Positions 9,115 through 17,171 of a stretch of 59,920 bases of DNA are shown one piece after another. The DNA is from an uncultured Collinsella sp. GTDB taxonomy: Bacteria; Actinomycetota; Coriobacteriia; Coriobacteriales; Coriobacteriaceae. The notes below the pieces were generated by a model. That model was not told where the DNA came from, searched no databases, and was given only the letters and a program-made list of their open reading frames with translations. The DNA is taken from assembly GCA_900544875.1 (NCBI GenBank), contig UQWS01000012.1:1-59920 (forward strand), written 5' to 3'. Both the position numbers and the translations under genes were made by a program. Each line of letters begins with the position of its first letter. The first letter of the stretch is position 1.

Positions 9115-9263
9115 GGCAAATCCTCTCGAAATAAGACATGATCTAACACGTATGCTACTGTAAATTCGGGTTATACCGTGAAGATCCCCTAAGGGATCTT
9201 CCATTTGCAACCCGATTTCTGTACCCTTGATCTTTGCATTTGCAGCGATTTGGGGGAGTGAGT
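9115..9263. promoter_or_regulatory. Divergent R-M control region with nested palindromes and four GATC sites
   Basis: A 149-base spacer between the restriction and methyltransferase starts. It holds GATC at 9140, 9183, 9195 and 9229. An inner inverted repeat, GAAGATCCC/GGGATCTTC (9180-9188, 9193-9201), contains two of them. It is nested in an outer inverted repeat, TCGGGTT/AACCCGA (9166-9172, 9209-9215). The layout suggests an operator at which binding depends on GATC methylation, or where the methyltransferase represses its own gene. No separate C-protein gene is visible. Confidence 0.6.
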
Positions 9264-10526
9264 ATGTCAGAGGTCAAAATCGCCGAGCTTTTTGCTGGCG
9301 TCGGCGGATTTCGTTTGGGCCTCGAAGGCTACGCTGACCCTCGTTATCCAGATTTCTACATGAAGCCCGCCGGACCCTTTCGCACCATTTGGGCCAATCA
9401 GTGGGAACCACCCGGAACCAAGGCTCGTCAGTTCGCGGCACGCTGCTATATGGACCGCTTTGGCGAGGATTCCGTAGTCAACGAAGATATCAATAAAGTC
9501 CTGGAACAGGCTGAAGCCGGAGAGGTTGAAATCCCCGACGTCCAGATGGTCGTCGGCGGCTTCCCTTGCCAAGATTACTCCGTCGCTCGCCCGCTTAACC
9601 AGGCACATGGCATCGAGGGCAAGAAGGGTGTCCTTTGGTGGGACATCTACCACTTCCTCGAGATGAAGAAGCCGCGCTTCGGTCTCTTTGAGAATGTCGA
9701 TCGTCTGCTCAAGTCGCCCGCGTCTCAGCGCGGTCGCGACTTCGCCATCATCCTAAGCTGCCTTGCCGACCTCGATTACACGGTCGAATGGCGCGTGGTC
9801 AACTCCGCGGAATATGGTTTTCCCCAGCGCCGCAAGCGCGTTTATATCTTCTGCGAGAAGAACGCCGGCAAGGTCGATCTCGTTGACCGCATGCACAACG
9901 GTGTCATGGCGAAGGCCTTCCCCGCCATCTACCCTGACGAAATGGCCGAGCTCGATGTCCTGCCTGATCCTTACGAGAACTCGACTCGTTTTGGCGTTGG
10001 TCAAAAGACATCTCAGTTCAAGAATGCCGGTGTCATGCAGGGCTGCCATGTTTTGACCTGCGACTTCGTTGAGGATTATCACGGCGAGCGCCGTGTGCTT
10101 GGCGATGTACTTGTTAATGAGGAGTATGTTCCGGAGCAGTTCTACATCTCCGACGAGAAGCTTCCCGACTGGCGCTACCTCAAGGGCAGCAAGCGCGAAG
10201 AACGCACCAACAAAAAGACGGGCTTTACGTACACGTATTCCGAGGGTGCCATGAGTTTCCCGGATGCCACCGACAAACCGAGCCGCACCATCCTCACGGG
10301 CGAAGGCGGCACGGGCGCCAGCCGATTTAAGCATGTTATCGAGTGCCCCGACGGCCGTTTCCGCCGCCTCGTTCCCGACGAGCTCGATCAGCTCCAAGGA
10401 TTCCCCAAGGGCTGGACGGATACTGGTATGACCGACGGCCATCGAGCTTTCTGCATGGGCAACGCGCTCGTCACCGGCGTGCCCCATCGCATTGGCGAAG
10501 CTATGGTCGAAGTGTACGGCCTCTAA
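9264..10526 (+). CDS. DNA (cytosine-5-)-methyltransferase
   Basis: The modification partner of the adjacent restriction enzyme, transferring methyl from SAM to cytosine. The protein has 420 aa. Motif I is FAGVGGFRLGLE (10-21), motif IV is GGFPCQDYS with catalytic C102, and motif VI is ENV (143-145). Motif VIII is QRRKRVYI, followed by the target recognition segment, then motifs IX and X (RLVPDELDQLQGFP and GNALVTGVPHRIGEAM). All are intact. ATG at 9264 is preceded by GGGGGAG; the in-frame ATG at 9234 has no binding site. By analogy with M.Sau3AI it would methylate the C in GATC, which is inference. Confidence 0.93.
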   Translation: MSEVKIAELFAGVGGFRLGLEGYADPRYPDFYMKPAGPFRTIWANQWEPPGTKARQFAARCYMDRFGEDSVVNEDINKVLEQAEAGEVEIPDVQMVVGGFPCQDYSVARPLNQAHGIEGKKGVLWWDIYHFLEMKKPRFGLFENVDRLLKSPASQRGRDFAIILSCLADLDYTVEWRVVNSAEYGFPQRRKRVYIFCEKNAGKVDLVDRMHNGVMAKAFPAIYPDEMAELDVLPDPYENSTRFGVGQKTSQFKNAGVMQGCHVLTCDFVEDYHGERRVLGDVLVNEEYVPEQFYISDEKLPDWRYLKGSKREERTNKKTGFTYTYSEGAMSFPDATDKPSRTILTGEGGTGASRFKHVIECPDGRFRRLVPDELDQLQGFPKGWTDTGMTDGHRAFCMGNALVTGVPHRIGEAMVEVYGL

Positions 10527-10650
10527 GGCAAGCAATCCGGAGCCGGCAGTCACGCTGTCGACTCCATTTTTCCACCCCACTCCCCTGTATACTGATGTAG
10601 CACGTGTTTCATCCGGGCTTGTTGGGCCGGGTCGTTCATGGGAGGGTCTT

Positions 10651-11142
10651 ATGGCTGCTTCGAATCCGCCCAAGGGAAGCGTTTCTTCTTCGTCCATCAA
10701 GCCGGTTACGCGCAAGGCCGTGCGTTGCCAGCGCGAGGTCGCTTGGCTTGTCACGCAGGCGGCGGGCAGGCTTGTGGCGACCACTCAGGACGTCAATGCG
10801 CCTACGCCGAGCTTTGTGTTAGCGGCGGCGCTGGATTTTGTGCGCCAATTGGAGCTTGCCGCGCAGGATGCCAACGGCCACCTCGACTACCAGAACGTTA
10901 TGGCACCCGACCTGCAAACGTTCTGTCACATGGCCAAGTTGCCTGCCGCGCCCAATGCGCTTTCGGACGCAGGCTACATGTTTACGCTCTCGGGCGCGGA
11001 CCTTATCCGCGACATCTATGCATACTGCAGCGAGCTCGCCGAGCGCCACGTCTTTGACGCGGCAGAAGTCAAACCGGGAAATGTCATCAAGCTGGTTCTC
11101 AGGCTGTTCCTGATAGACGGGTTCGGGGCCATGCCGGCGTAA
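10651..11142 (+). CDS. Hypothetical protein
   Basis: I do not recognise this 163-aa protein. It begins with a Ser/Lys-rich tail of about 25 residues and continues as an apparently all-helical soluble domain with no membrane segment. Alternating hydrophobic helices include FVLAAALDFVRQLELAAQ and GNVIKLVLRLFLIDGF. The start follows GGGAGGG at good spacing, and TATACT at 10588-10593 may be its -10 box. It lies between the methyltransferase and the convergent AlbA_2 gene inside the accessory island, which gives no firm clue to function. Confidence 0.65.
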   Translation: MAASNPPKGSVSSSSIKPVTRKAVRCQREVAWLVTQAAGRLVATTQDVNAPTPSFVLAAALDFVRQLELAAQDANGHLDYQNVMAPDLQTFCHMAKLPAAPNALSDAGYMFTLSGADLIRDIYAYCSELAERHVFDAAEVKPGNVIKLVLRLFLIDGFGAMPA

Positions 11143-11242
11143 GCCGAGTCTTTAGCATCACCGTCGACTGGGCAACAACCGCTTTACCTTAATGGACGCC
11201 AATCGAGGGTCGATTATTGGGTCGCCTCGTCCACTAACGCAT

Positions 11243-12709
11243 CTATCCCACGCGCTCCGACAGTCGATACTTGCGGTTGCGGCTCGTCGCCGGCGCCGTG
11301 GGCTCGAGCTCGCCTTGAGCAATGAGCGCGTTGACGCGCGACCTAACCTGGGAAATTGTAAGCCCCGTACGTTCTGCCAGCTCACGCGTCCCCAGCTCGC
11401 CGTAGCGTTTGAGTGCCGCCACAATTAAGTCCCCGCCATGATCGACCTGCTCAACCTTCGCTCGGTAAAGGACAACCTTAAACCGGTCGAAACCCGGGCA
11501 AAACAACGGCTCGGCCAGACCTTGCGCACGCATGGCATCGAGCATCATTGGAATGCCCGACCCGTTGCCTTCGGCAGGAGAGCCCGCGCCGTCGGGCAAT
11601 GGGACAAGCGACATGAGCTTCACAAGCGTCGCATTGCGACATCGGGAGCTGCCGTCAAACAGGTTCTCGCGAGCCTTTCCTCCGTATAGGCCGCCGGGGT
11701 TCGTCACTTCGATACGGTCATCAAAGACGTCAACAGCGATCGACTGCCCACAGAACCGGTCTCCGTATTCTCGGTGGACTACGGCGTTGGCAATTGCCTC
11801 GCGCAGGACCTCCTCGGGAATCTCCAGCGAGTCGACACGCGAGACGCCTTTGATCATCGAGGTTCGTCGCAAATTCTTGGCGACCGCCGCAACGGCATCC
11901 GAGATCATTTCGCCCAACGTTCCCTCGCAGATCGTACGGTCCATGAACCTCAACGACCCCGCCGCGCCCTTCTGCGTTCCGGCATAGACCGCCACATCGA
12001 TAAAGAGCTTGGGGTAGAACTGCTGAGGATAGGCGCCCGCAACCAGGAGTCCGGCCTTAGTCACGTTGCCTTGGGAATCGAGGAAATTCAGGCGCTCCAG
12101 CTTTGTTTTCTTGTCCGTCGCACCGTGCATAGCTCGGGGCGTCAGCGAGAAAGCACGCTCTATCGTGCGGTCGACCAGGGCCTCGTCAAGATCGCCTGCG
12201 ACCGCGCCGGGTACTGCATCGCGATCACTGGGGCTCGTCCGTTCATACGATGACAAGGACAGGACCTCGGTCGACGAGAGCGGAACATCTTTGTCATCGA
12301 TGCGTTTGTAGCTGCCGCCTTGAGCGCCCCGCTCTATGACATAACAAGGCTTGCTCGACGGGTCGAGCTCCTCAATCGTGATGACCAGAACCACGGTGCC
12401 CTGGAGCTCCACGCGTTCAATGGTGTATTTGGGCGGATTGGCCAGTTTTCCGCGACCGCCGGCATCACCCATGCCCGCTACGAATTGGTTGAGCACCTTC
12501 TCGGTCTCAAAGTTCTCAACCGGGACAAAGCCCGCGCGCTCGCTCACGCCGAGCACGATAATTCCGCCAGCGGTATTCGCGAATGCGCTAACCGTTTCCC
12601 ATACGTCGCGGGAAAGCGTCGTGGCGCTCTCCTTGACCTCGACGTTAAGATCGTCCGAGCCCATGCGCTTTAAAGACTCGAGCAGACCGGTCAGCTCGTT
12701 TTCGTTCAT
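11243..12709 (-). CDS. AlbA_2 (Schlafen-type) ATP-binding protein with C-terminal winged helix
   Basis: A 488-aa protein of the putative DNA-binding AlbA_2/HATPase_c_4 family, found as transcriptional regulators and in some defence contexts. The N-terminus (about 15-135) is the AlbA_2 domain with VEVKESA and NTAGGIIVLGVSE. A GHKL-like ATPase segment follows with EEVLREAIANAVVHREY. The last 60 residues form a winged helix (KRYGELGTRELAERTGLTIS). The start at 12709 has AAAGGA seven bases upstream; an ATG six bases earlier is too close to it. Upstream lies a duplicated array of ATCTCTC half-sites, so autoregulation is likely. Its physiological target is unknown. Confidence 0.85.
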   Translation of the reverse strand: MNENELTGLLESLKRMGSDDLNVEVKESATTLSRDVWETVSAFANTAGGIIVLGVSERAGFVPVENFETEKVLNQFVAGMGDAGGRGKLANPPKYTIERVELQGTVVLVITIEELDPSSKPCYVIERGAQGGSYKRIDDKDVPLSSTEVLSLSSYERTSPSDRDAVPGAVAGDLDEALVDRTIERAFSLTPRAMHGATDKKTKLERLNFLDSQGNVTKAGLLVAGAYPQQFYPKLFIDVAVYAGTQKGAAGSLRFMDRTICEGTLGEMISDAVAAVAKNLRRTSMIKGVSRVDSLEIPEEVLREAIANAVVHREYGDRFCGQSIAVDVFDDRIEVTNPGGLYGGKARENLFDGSSRCRNATLVKLMSLVPLPDGAGSPAEGNGSGIPMMLDAMRAQGLAEPLFCPGFDRFKVVLYRAKVEQVDHGGDLIVAALKRYGELGTRELAERTGLTISQVRSRVNALIAQGELEPTAPATSRNRKYRLSERVG

Positions 12710-12770
12710 CTGCATGTCCTTTCGCTCGGCCCGGCGGAGAATGCCGCGAATAGATTTCCTTCGTCTCTCA

Positions 12771-13006
12771 GTTATCTCTCGTAATTATCTCTCATCTTAC
12801 TGCTATCTCTCATATTAGAGATAAGTGAGAGATGAAAGATAAGATGTCTGCCATCTGTTTCATGTAAACATGTTTTTGCTGGTAAAACAATCAGTATTGA
12901 GACAATACCATGATTGCCTGTCTCTTTGCTGATCAGTTATCTCTCATATTTATCTCTCGTCTTTCTGTTATCTCTCGTGTTAGTGACAAATGAGAGATGA
13001 GAGATA
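12771..13006. promoter_or_regulatory. Duplicated ATCTCTC operator-like array
   Basis: Two diverged 70-base blocks (about 12771-12840 and 12936-13006). Each carries ATCTCTC at the same relative positions: 12774, 12787, 12805 and inverted 12827; then 12939, 12952, 12970 and inverted 12992. An extra inverted site lies at 12999. Between the blocks is a nested palindrome, CAATC-TATTG-AGA-CAATA-GATTG (about 12888-12916), and CATGTAAACATG (12861-12872). It fills the region upstream of the AlbA_2 gene. Confidence 0.7.
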
Positions 13007-13052
13007 CGTGAGTAATGAACGAGCGTGGATTTTTGGACGGTCGGAAAGTCCC

Positions 13053-13094
13053 TCAAACAAAAAACGGGGCCGGCCTTACGCCGAGCCCCGTTTT
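13053..13094 (-). terminator. Terminator of the first PTS operon
   Basis: The stem AAAACGGGGC/GCCCCGTTTT is extended by CGGC/GCCG with one bulge, and is followed on the minus strand by TTTTTTGTTTG. It lies 46 bases after the IID stop. Confidence 0.85.
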
Positions 13095-13139
13095 CAAACG
13101 GTCAGTTAGTTATCCAACGCGCGAGCATAGCAGTCAACT

Positions 13140-13988
13140 TTACGCCGCCGCGAACACTCCCAAGCCCGTTCCGATGATGCAGATCGCGAAGATGCCAATA
13201 ATAATCCAAATGGTCTTGACACCCTTTTTATAGAGGGCAACGCAAGCGAACGTTGCCAGCAAGGGCAGCAGGCCGGGGAAGATCGAATCGAACAGATCCT
13301 GCAGGACAATCTCCGAACCACCCACATCAAAGGTCAAAGCAGTGGACAGTGAGACCTGTGCCGCAATCATGGCGCCGATAACGGTCATTCCGAGGACACC
13401 GGCAGCATGCGTCATGCGAGACATAAGGTTGTTCTCTTCGGACTGCTGCAGGAACTTGGTTCCCAGGTCGTATCCCAGATGGGCGGCGACGATACGCGTT
13501 GCAAAGTTAATCACGGAGTAGATGAGCGCGTACACGATGGGGCCGAGCGGGTTGCCCGTCGACGCGATGCCAATACCAATGCCGGCGGCGACCACGCGGA
13601 ACGTACCCCAGTAGAACGAATCGCCGATGCCGGAAAGCGGTCCCATGAGGCCGACCTTCATGGCGTTAATCGAGGACGTGTCGAAGTTCTTATCGGCAGC
13701 CGCCTGCTCTTCCATCGAAACCGTTAGGCCGGCTACAAACGGAAGCACATGAGGCGTGATGTTAAAGAACTCGGTATGGCGATCAAGCGCCGCATAGTAA
13801 TCGTCGTCGTTGGGATAGATCTTTCGCAGGGGCTTCTGAATGGTGTACATGAAGCCCATTGCCATCATCTTGTCGTACGACTGCGAGCACTGGCTCGTAA
13901 ACTGGCGAAGGAACATGCTCCGATACATATCGGGAGTCATAATCGCGTCCTTCTTGGCCTCTTTGAGATCGGTGTTCTGGGTAGCCAT
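13140..13988 (-). CDS. PTS mannose/fructose/sorbose-family IID component
   Basis: A membrane subunit of a mannose-family (EII-Man) permease, acting with the IIC subunit. It has 282 aa. The family signature is visible: soluble helices at the N-terminus (MYRSMFLRQFTSQCSQSYDKM), then SINAMKVGLMGPLSGIGDSFYWGT and C-terminal hydrophobic helices. Its ATG overlaps the stop of the IIC gene (TAATG), indicating translational coupling. It is last in the operon before a strong terminator. The neighbouring SIS protein resembles fructoselysine/glucoselysine-6-phosphate deglycases, so a glycated amino acid is the best substrate guess, as in Salmonella Gfr. Confidence 0.93.
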   Translation of the reverse strand: MATQNTDLKEAKKDAIMTPDMYRSMFLRQFTSQCSQSYDKMMAMGFMYTIQKPLRKIYPNDDDYYAALDRHTEFFNITPHVLPFVAGLTVSMEEQAAADKNFDTSSINAMKVGLMGPLSGIGDSFYWGTFRVVAAGIGIGIASTGNPLGPIVYALIYSVINFATRIVAAHLGYDLGTKFLQQSEENNLMSRMTHAAGVLGMTVIGAMIAAQVSLSTALTFDVGGSEIVLQDLFDSIFPGLLPLLATFACVALYKKGVKTIWIIIGIFAICIIGTGLGVFAAA

Positions 13989-14770
13989 TAGAAGTCCTCC
14001 TCTTCATCCTCGGCAACCGCCTGCGGACCGGCCGAGCCCTCGCGGAAGGCCAGGAGCAGCGCGACGCAGATAGCGGCAGCGGCAACACCGACAACGTCCA
14101 TCTTGAGGTAGATGACCATAATGAATCCCAGGAACAGCCAGGGAAGAAGCTTGTTGTCGCCCATGGTCCTAATAAGAAGAGCGAAGCCGATGCAGACCAT
14201 GACGCCGGACGCAACGTTGAGGCCGTCCATCACAAACTGCGGAATAGCGTTAAGCGCATTGTTGATGAGGTCGGCACCAAAGAACAGCGAGCAAAACACC
14301 AGCAGTGCAGACGGAATGCCAATCGACAGCGGCACGATGGTCAGATGGTACAGATTCGCCTTGGCAAGATCACGATTTGCCAGAGCGGTCTCAATCTTCT
14401 TGCAGGCAAAGGCACCCGGAACGGCGTAGCAGAAGTTGCGCCACACCTGAAGGAAGACGGAGACGGGAAGGGCGAGTGCGACGGCAGTTGCCGTGCCCGT
14501 ACCCGTAATGACGGCAAACGCGCAGCCAAGCACGCCGGAGGCATAGACCTCGGGAGGAACCGCCGCGCCGACCATGATGGCACCCATGAACATGGACTCC
14601 AAAGCAGCGCCGACGATAACGCCCTGCTGGACATCGCCAAGGATCAAGCCGACAAACAGGCTCGTAAACAGCGGACGACCAAGCATCGTAATGCCAAATA
14701 ATTGCTCGTCCATGGACGCAATAAATGCGACCAGTGCAACTAGAAGATACTGGACAACCATTTCGATCAA
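13988..14770 (-). CDS. PTS mannose/fructose/sorbose-family IIC component
   Basis: Integral-membrane sugar-translocating subunit of 260 aa with several hydrophobic helices. It carries the IIC hallmarks DEQLFGITMLGRPLFTSL near residue 20 and LGDVQQGVIVGAALESMFMG, followed by VGAAVPPEVYASGVLG. It ends with an acidic tail (AEDEEEDF). The stop overlaps the IID start. It lies downstream of the SIS gene in the same direction, with a 72-base gap. Confidence 0.93.
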   Translation of the reverse strand: MIEMVVQYLLVALVAFIASMDEQLFGITMLGRPLFTSLFVGLILGDVQQGVIVGAALESMFMGAIMVGAAVPPEVYASGVLGCAFAVITGTGTATAVALALPVSVFLQVWRNFCYAVPGAFACKKIETALANRDLAKANLYHLTIVPLSIGIPSALLVFCSLFFGADLINNALNAIPQFVMDGLNVASGVMVCIGFALLIRTMGDNKLLPWLFLGFIMVIYLKMDVVGVAAAAICVALLLAFREGSAGPQAVAEDEEEDF

Positions 14771-14842
14771 CCCCAGAAACAGGTCTGCAGGCGAGGCATT
14801 CTGCGCAGCTCGCCTGCAGACAACCGCAGCAATTTGAGAGGA

Positions 14843-15877
14843 TTAGTAGTTCATCTGGTGATAGTAACGACGCGTGGTGAGCGGGTGGTTACGGACGTGC
14901 TCGAGATGGCAGCTCAGACGCTCGGTGATGGTGTAGGTGACCATCGGGGAGACGATCTTACGGAACTCGGGGTCGCTGAACGGCAGCTCGACCTCGGCGG
15001 TGTCGAACTTGTTCACGCGGACATGGACGCCCTTCTCGTCGGCGAGCATGTGAGTGAAGTTGTCCACGCGGTCCATGAGCTTACGGGTGTCGTCCTCGCC
15101 GTAGAGCATGATGAGGCTCGTGCCCTCCTCGCACAGCTCGATGGTGCCGTGGAAGAACTCGGCGGCGTGGATGGACTTGGTCTTGATCCACTGCATCTCC
15201 TCGAGAATGCACATGGCGTAGTCGTAGGCCTCACCCCAGAGCATGCCGGAGCCGATCACCATGTGGTAGTCGGTGTCCTTGAAGTCCTCGGCCATGGCGG
15301 CGCAGCGCTCGTCCTGAGCGTCCTTGGCCTTGATGAGGTACGGAGCGATGTTGCCGAACTCCTCCATGAAGGTGTCGTACTTGGGGAAGGCGCCGGCGTT
15401 CTTGAGGAAGCGGGCGACCAGCGTGATCTGGTAGGTGTAGATGGCCTCGCACAGAACGTCGTCCTCGGCGAAGCTGAAGAACTTGTAATCGGCGTACTCG
15501 GTGGCCGGGGTGTTGTCGTTGGAGACATACATCAGCGTGCGGGCGCCCTGCTCCTGGCAGAACTTGGCGGCCTCGATGATCTCGGGGGTGGTGCCGGTAC
15601 GGGTGGAGAAGACGCAGACCGAGTCCTTGTTGAAGGTCTTGGGCGGGCATGCGAGGAACTCAGCGGCAATCTCGCAGTGGACGTCGACGTCGGCCGTGGT
15701 GGTCTCGACCCAATACTTCATCGGGAGCGTGTGGGCCCAGGTGCCACCGCAGCCGATGAAGAAGATGTTGGAATAACCCTGCTCGCAGACCTTGTCCACG
15801 GCAGCCTCAATCTGAGGACGGAGAGCGAGGGCATCGCTCACAACCTTCTCGTAACGAGGCTCATCGAAATTGAACAT
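14843..15877 (-). CDS. SIS-domain deglycase/isomerase-like protein (FrlB/GfrF type), SIS-1
   Basis: A cytoplasmic sugar-phosphate enzyme of 344 aa with two SIS domains. The first begins with IFFIGCGGTWAHTLP and VFSTRTGTTPEIIEA, the second with HMVIGSGMLWGEAYDYA. The block AAEFFHGTIE matches the EYFHGPFE signature shared by the other three SIS proteins here. Relatives cleave glucoselysine- or fructoselysine-6-phosphate to a hexose phosphate and lysine. The genes around it, IIA/IIB upstream and IIC/IID downstream, match the Gfr arrangement. It has its own promoter after an internal terminator. The exact substrate is unproven, and an aminosugar isomerase is the alternative. Confidence 0.85.
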   Translation of the reverse strand: MFNFDEPRYEKVVSDALALRPQIEAAVDKVCEQGYSNIFFIGCGGTWAHTLPMKYWVETTTADVDVHCEIAAEFLACPPKTFNKDSVCVFSTRTGTTPEIIEAAKFCQEQGARTLMYVSNDNTPATEYADYKFFSFAEDDVLCEAIYTYQITLVARFLKNAGAFPKYDTFMEEFGNIAPYLIKAKDAQDERCAAMAEDFKDTDYHMVIGSGMLWGEAYDYAMCILEEMQWIKTKSIHAAEFFHGTIELCEEGTSLIMLYGEDDTRKLMDRVDNFTHMLADEKGVHVRVNKFDTAEVELPFSDPEFRKIVSPMVTYTITERLSCHLEHVRNHPLTTRRYYHQMNY

Positions 15878-15927
15878 CCCTTACTCCTAACTCACTTGGA
15901 TGAACCCTTCATTCATCCCATGACGTT

Positions 15928-15955
15928 ATAATACTTTATATAACTAACTATGCAA
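15928..15955 (-). promoter_or_regulatory. Predicted promoter of SIS-1/IIC/IID with ACGTTATA motif
   Basis: On the minus strand TTGCAT (15955-15950), a 16-base spacer and TATTAT (15933-15928). The spacer and -10 overlap an AT-rich dyad, and ACGTTATA is at 15923-15930. The same octamer occurs in the promoters at 31020, 36979 and 38256, so it may be a shared regulator site. Confidence 0.5.
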
Positions 15956-15987
15956 GAGCTATTTCAGATTTTTTTGATTTTTCTTTA

Positions 15988-16022
15988 ATAAAAAGCCCGC
16001 CGATTAAATGATCGACGGGCTT
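15988..16022 (-). terminator. Internal terminator after the IIB gene
   Basis: The stem AAGCCCGTCGAT/ATCGGCGGGCTT (minus strand, one mismatch) has a six-base loop and is followed by TTTTTATT. It separates IIA-IIB from SIS-IIC-IID, so the cytoplasmic and membrane parts of the permease can be expressed at different levels. Confidence 0.8.
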
Positions 16023-16071
16023 AAGAAAGGAGGACCTGGTTAATAAATGCTAGACAATGGCATGTTTCCAG

Positions 16072-16545
16072 CTAGAAAACGTCCTTGGCAAATACCTTTG
16101 AGTCATTGGGGACCTGACGGATTTCGATAACCACGCCATCGTTCACAAGCTCTTGGATATGCTCGGCATCGGTTTCGGTCGCAAAGATCGCGGGGGTCGG
16201 ATGAAGCGTGGTCTCGGGAGACTTTCGGGTTCCGCCCAGATTGATCTCCTTGATGTCTTTGCAACCCTTAGCAAGGCGATAGGCATCCTCGATCGTCTCG
16301 ACAATGATAAACAGCGAATACTTGTCGGTGACGCCGCTGTTGAGCGCCTCGATAGCAGCGTTTACGTCTTTTATGACGAGCTTCACGCCGTTGGGACGAG
16401 CTAGCCTCAATGCGGCTTTTCTCATGTCGTCTTTTGCCACGGCGTCGCTGGCACACAGGATGCAATCGACATCCAGCGCATGCGTCCAAGACATGGCGAC
16501 CTGGCCGTGAATCAATCGGTAATCAACTCTCGTAAGCTTAATCAT
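16072..16545 (-). CDS. PTS mannose/fructose/sorbose-family IIB component
   Basis: Cytoplasmic phosphotransfer subunit of 157 aa. The N-terminal RVDYRLIHGQVAMSW carries the phosphorylated His (His13 with this start). Typical later blocks are DAVAKDDMRKAALRLARPNGVKL and INLGGTR. It accepts phosphate from IIA and passes it to the sugar in IIC/IID. The second ATG (16545) is preferred because GGAG stands nine bases before it; the first overlaps GGAG. It is followed by a terminator rather than directly by IIC. Confidence 0.93.
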   Translation of the reverse strand: MIKLTRVDYRLIHGQVAMSWTHALDVDCILCASDAVAKDDMRKAALRLARPNGVKLVIKDVNAAIEALNSGVTDKYSLFIIVETIEDAYRLAKGCKDIKEINLGGTRKSPETTLHPTPAIFATETDAEHIQELVNDGVVIEIRQVPNDSKVFAKDVF

Positions 16546-16616
16546 CGTAATCATCTCCGCACGTAATAAAGGTAATGACAGGTGTGGCCCTTAGCTAGGG
16601 CTCGAACCAGAACTAA

Positions 16617-17036
16617 CTAGAACTCTTCTTCTTCGACATCGGCAAGCATGTCCGCCGCCTCACAAAGCATGATAAACGAACGTGATCCCTCGACCGCAGC
16701 TTTGGCCTTGTCCGCATCCAGGGAGTCCAGCTGTGTAGCCATTTCCACCAGCAGCGGCAAGTTCATTCCGGTGATCAACGTAAACGATCCGGCGGTCTGC
16801 CTCTGAATGAATTCGTTGTTTACAGAGCCGCCAAAGATGTCAGTCACGACAAACCAAGAGTCGGCAGGGTCCTTCGACTCCATCCAAGCATCGATAAGCG
16901 CTGCGACATCCCTCGTGTCGTCATCGACATAGGCGCACAGACACTCGATTCGGTCGTTGGCGCCCATCAGGATCTCGAGAGAGCTCTTCATACCTTGGGC
17001 GAGATAACCATGACTCGCTAGCAATATCTTATTCAT
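16617..17036 (-). CDS. PTS mannose-family IIA component
   Basis: A 139-aa cytoplasmic subunit that takes phosphate from HPr. The N-terminus LLASHGYLAQGMKSSLEILMG carries the phospho-His9. VVTDIFGGSVNNEF and LITGMNLPLLVEMA are standard EIIA-Man blocks. It ends in an acidic tail. It is the first gene of the operon, with a 135-base upstream region containing AT-rich promoter sequence and the dyad ATTGGTC/GACCAAT (17139-17160). Confidence 0.93.
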   Translation of the reverse strand: MNKILLASHGYLAQGMKSSLEILMGANDRIECLCAYVDDDTRDVAALIDAWMESKDPADSWFVVTDIFGGSVNNEFIQRQTAGSFTLITGMNLPLLVEMATQLDSLDADKAKAAVEGSRSFIMLCEAADMLADVEEEEF

Positions 17037-17138
17037 AGTTCTCCAATATCAATAAGACGTACTATATTGTCATAACAAAGTATATTAGCAATCTACCCTA
17101 CGCGGTGTGTCTATTTTCCAAATCCGCGAACGGTAGCA

Positions 17139-17160
17139 ATTGGTCGGTAAATTGACCAAT
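17139..17160. promoter_or_regulatory. Dyad upstream of the IIA gene
   Basis: ATTGGTC and GACCAAT separated by eight bases, in the spacer between the GntR stop and the IIA start. There is no U-run, so it is a better candidate operator than a terminator. UTRA-type GntR proteins often bind such dyads. Confidence 0.4.
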
Positions 17161-17171
17161 CTATCTCTAAT

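Noticed and set aside
12771..13006. Regular ATCTCTC repeats considered as a CRISPR array or iteron origin
   Set aside because: The repeats are only seven bases, occur in both orientations, and the spacers are short and similar between blocks. No cas or replication gene is near.
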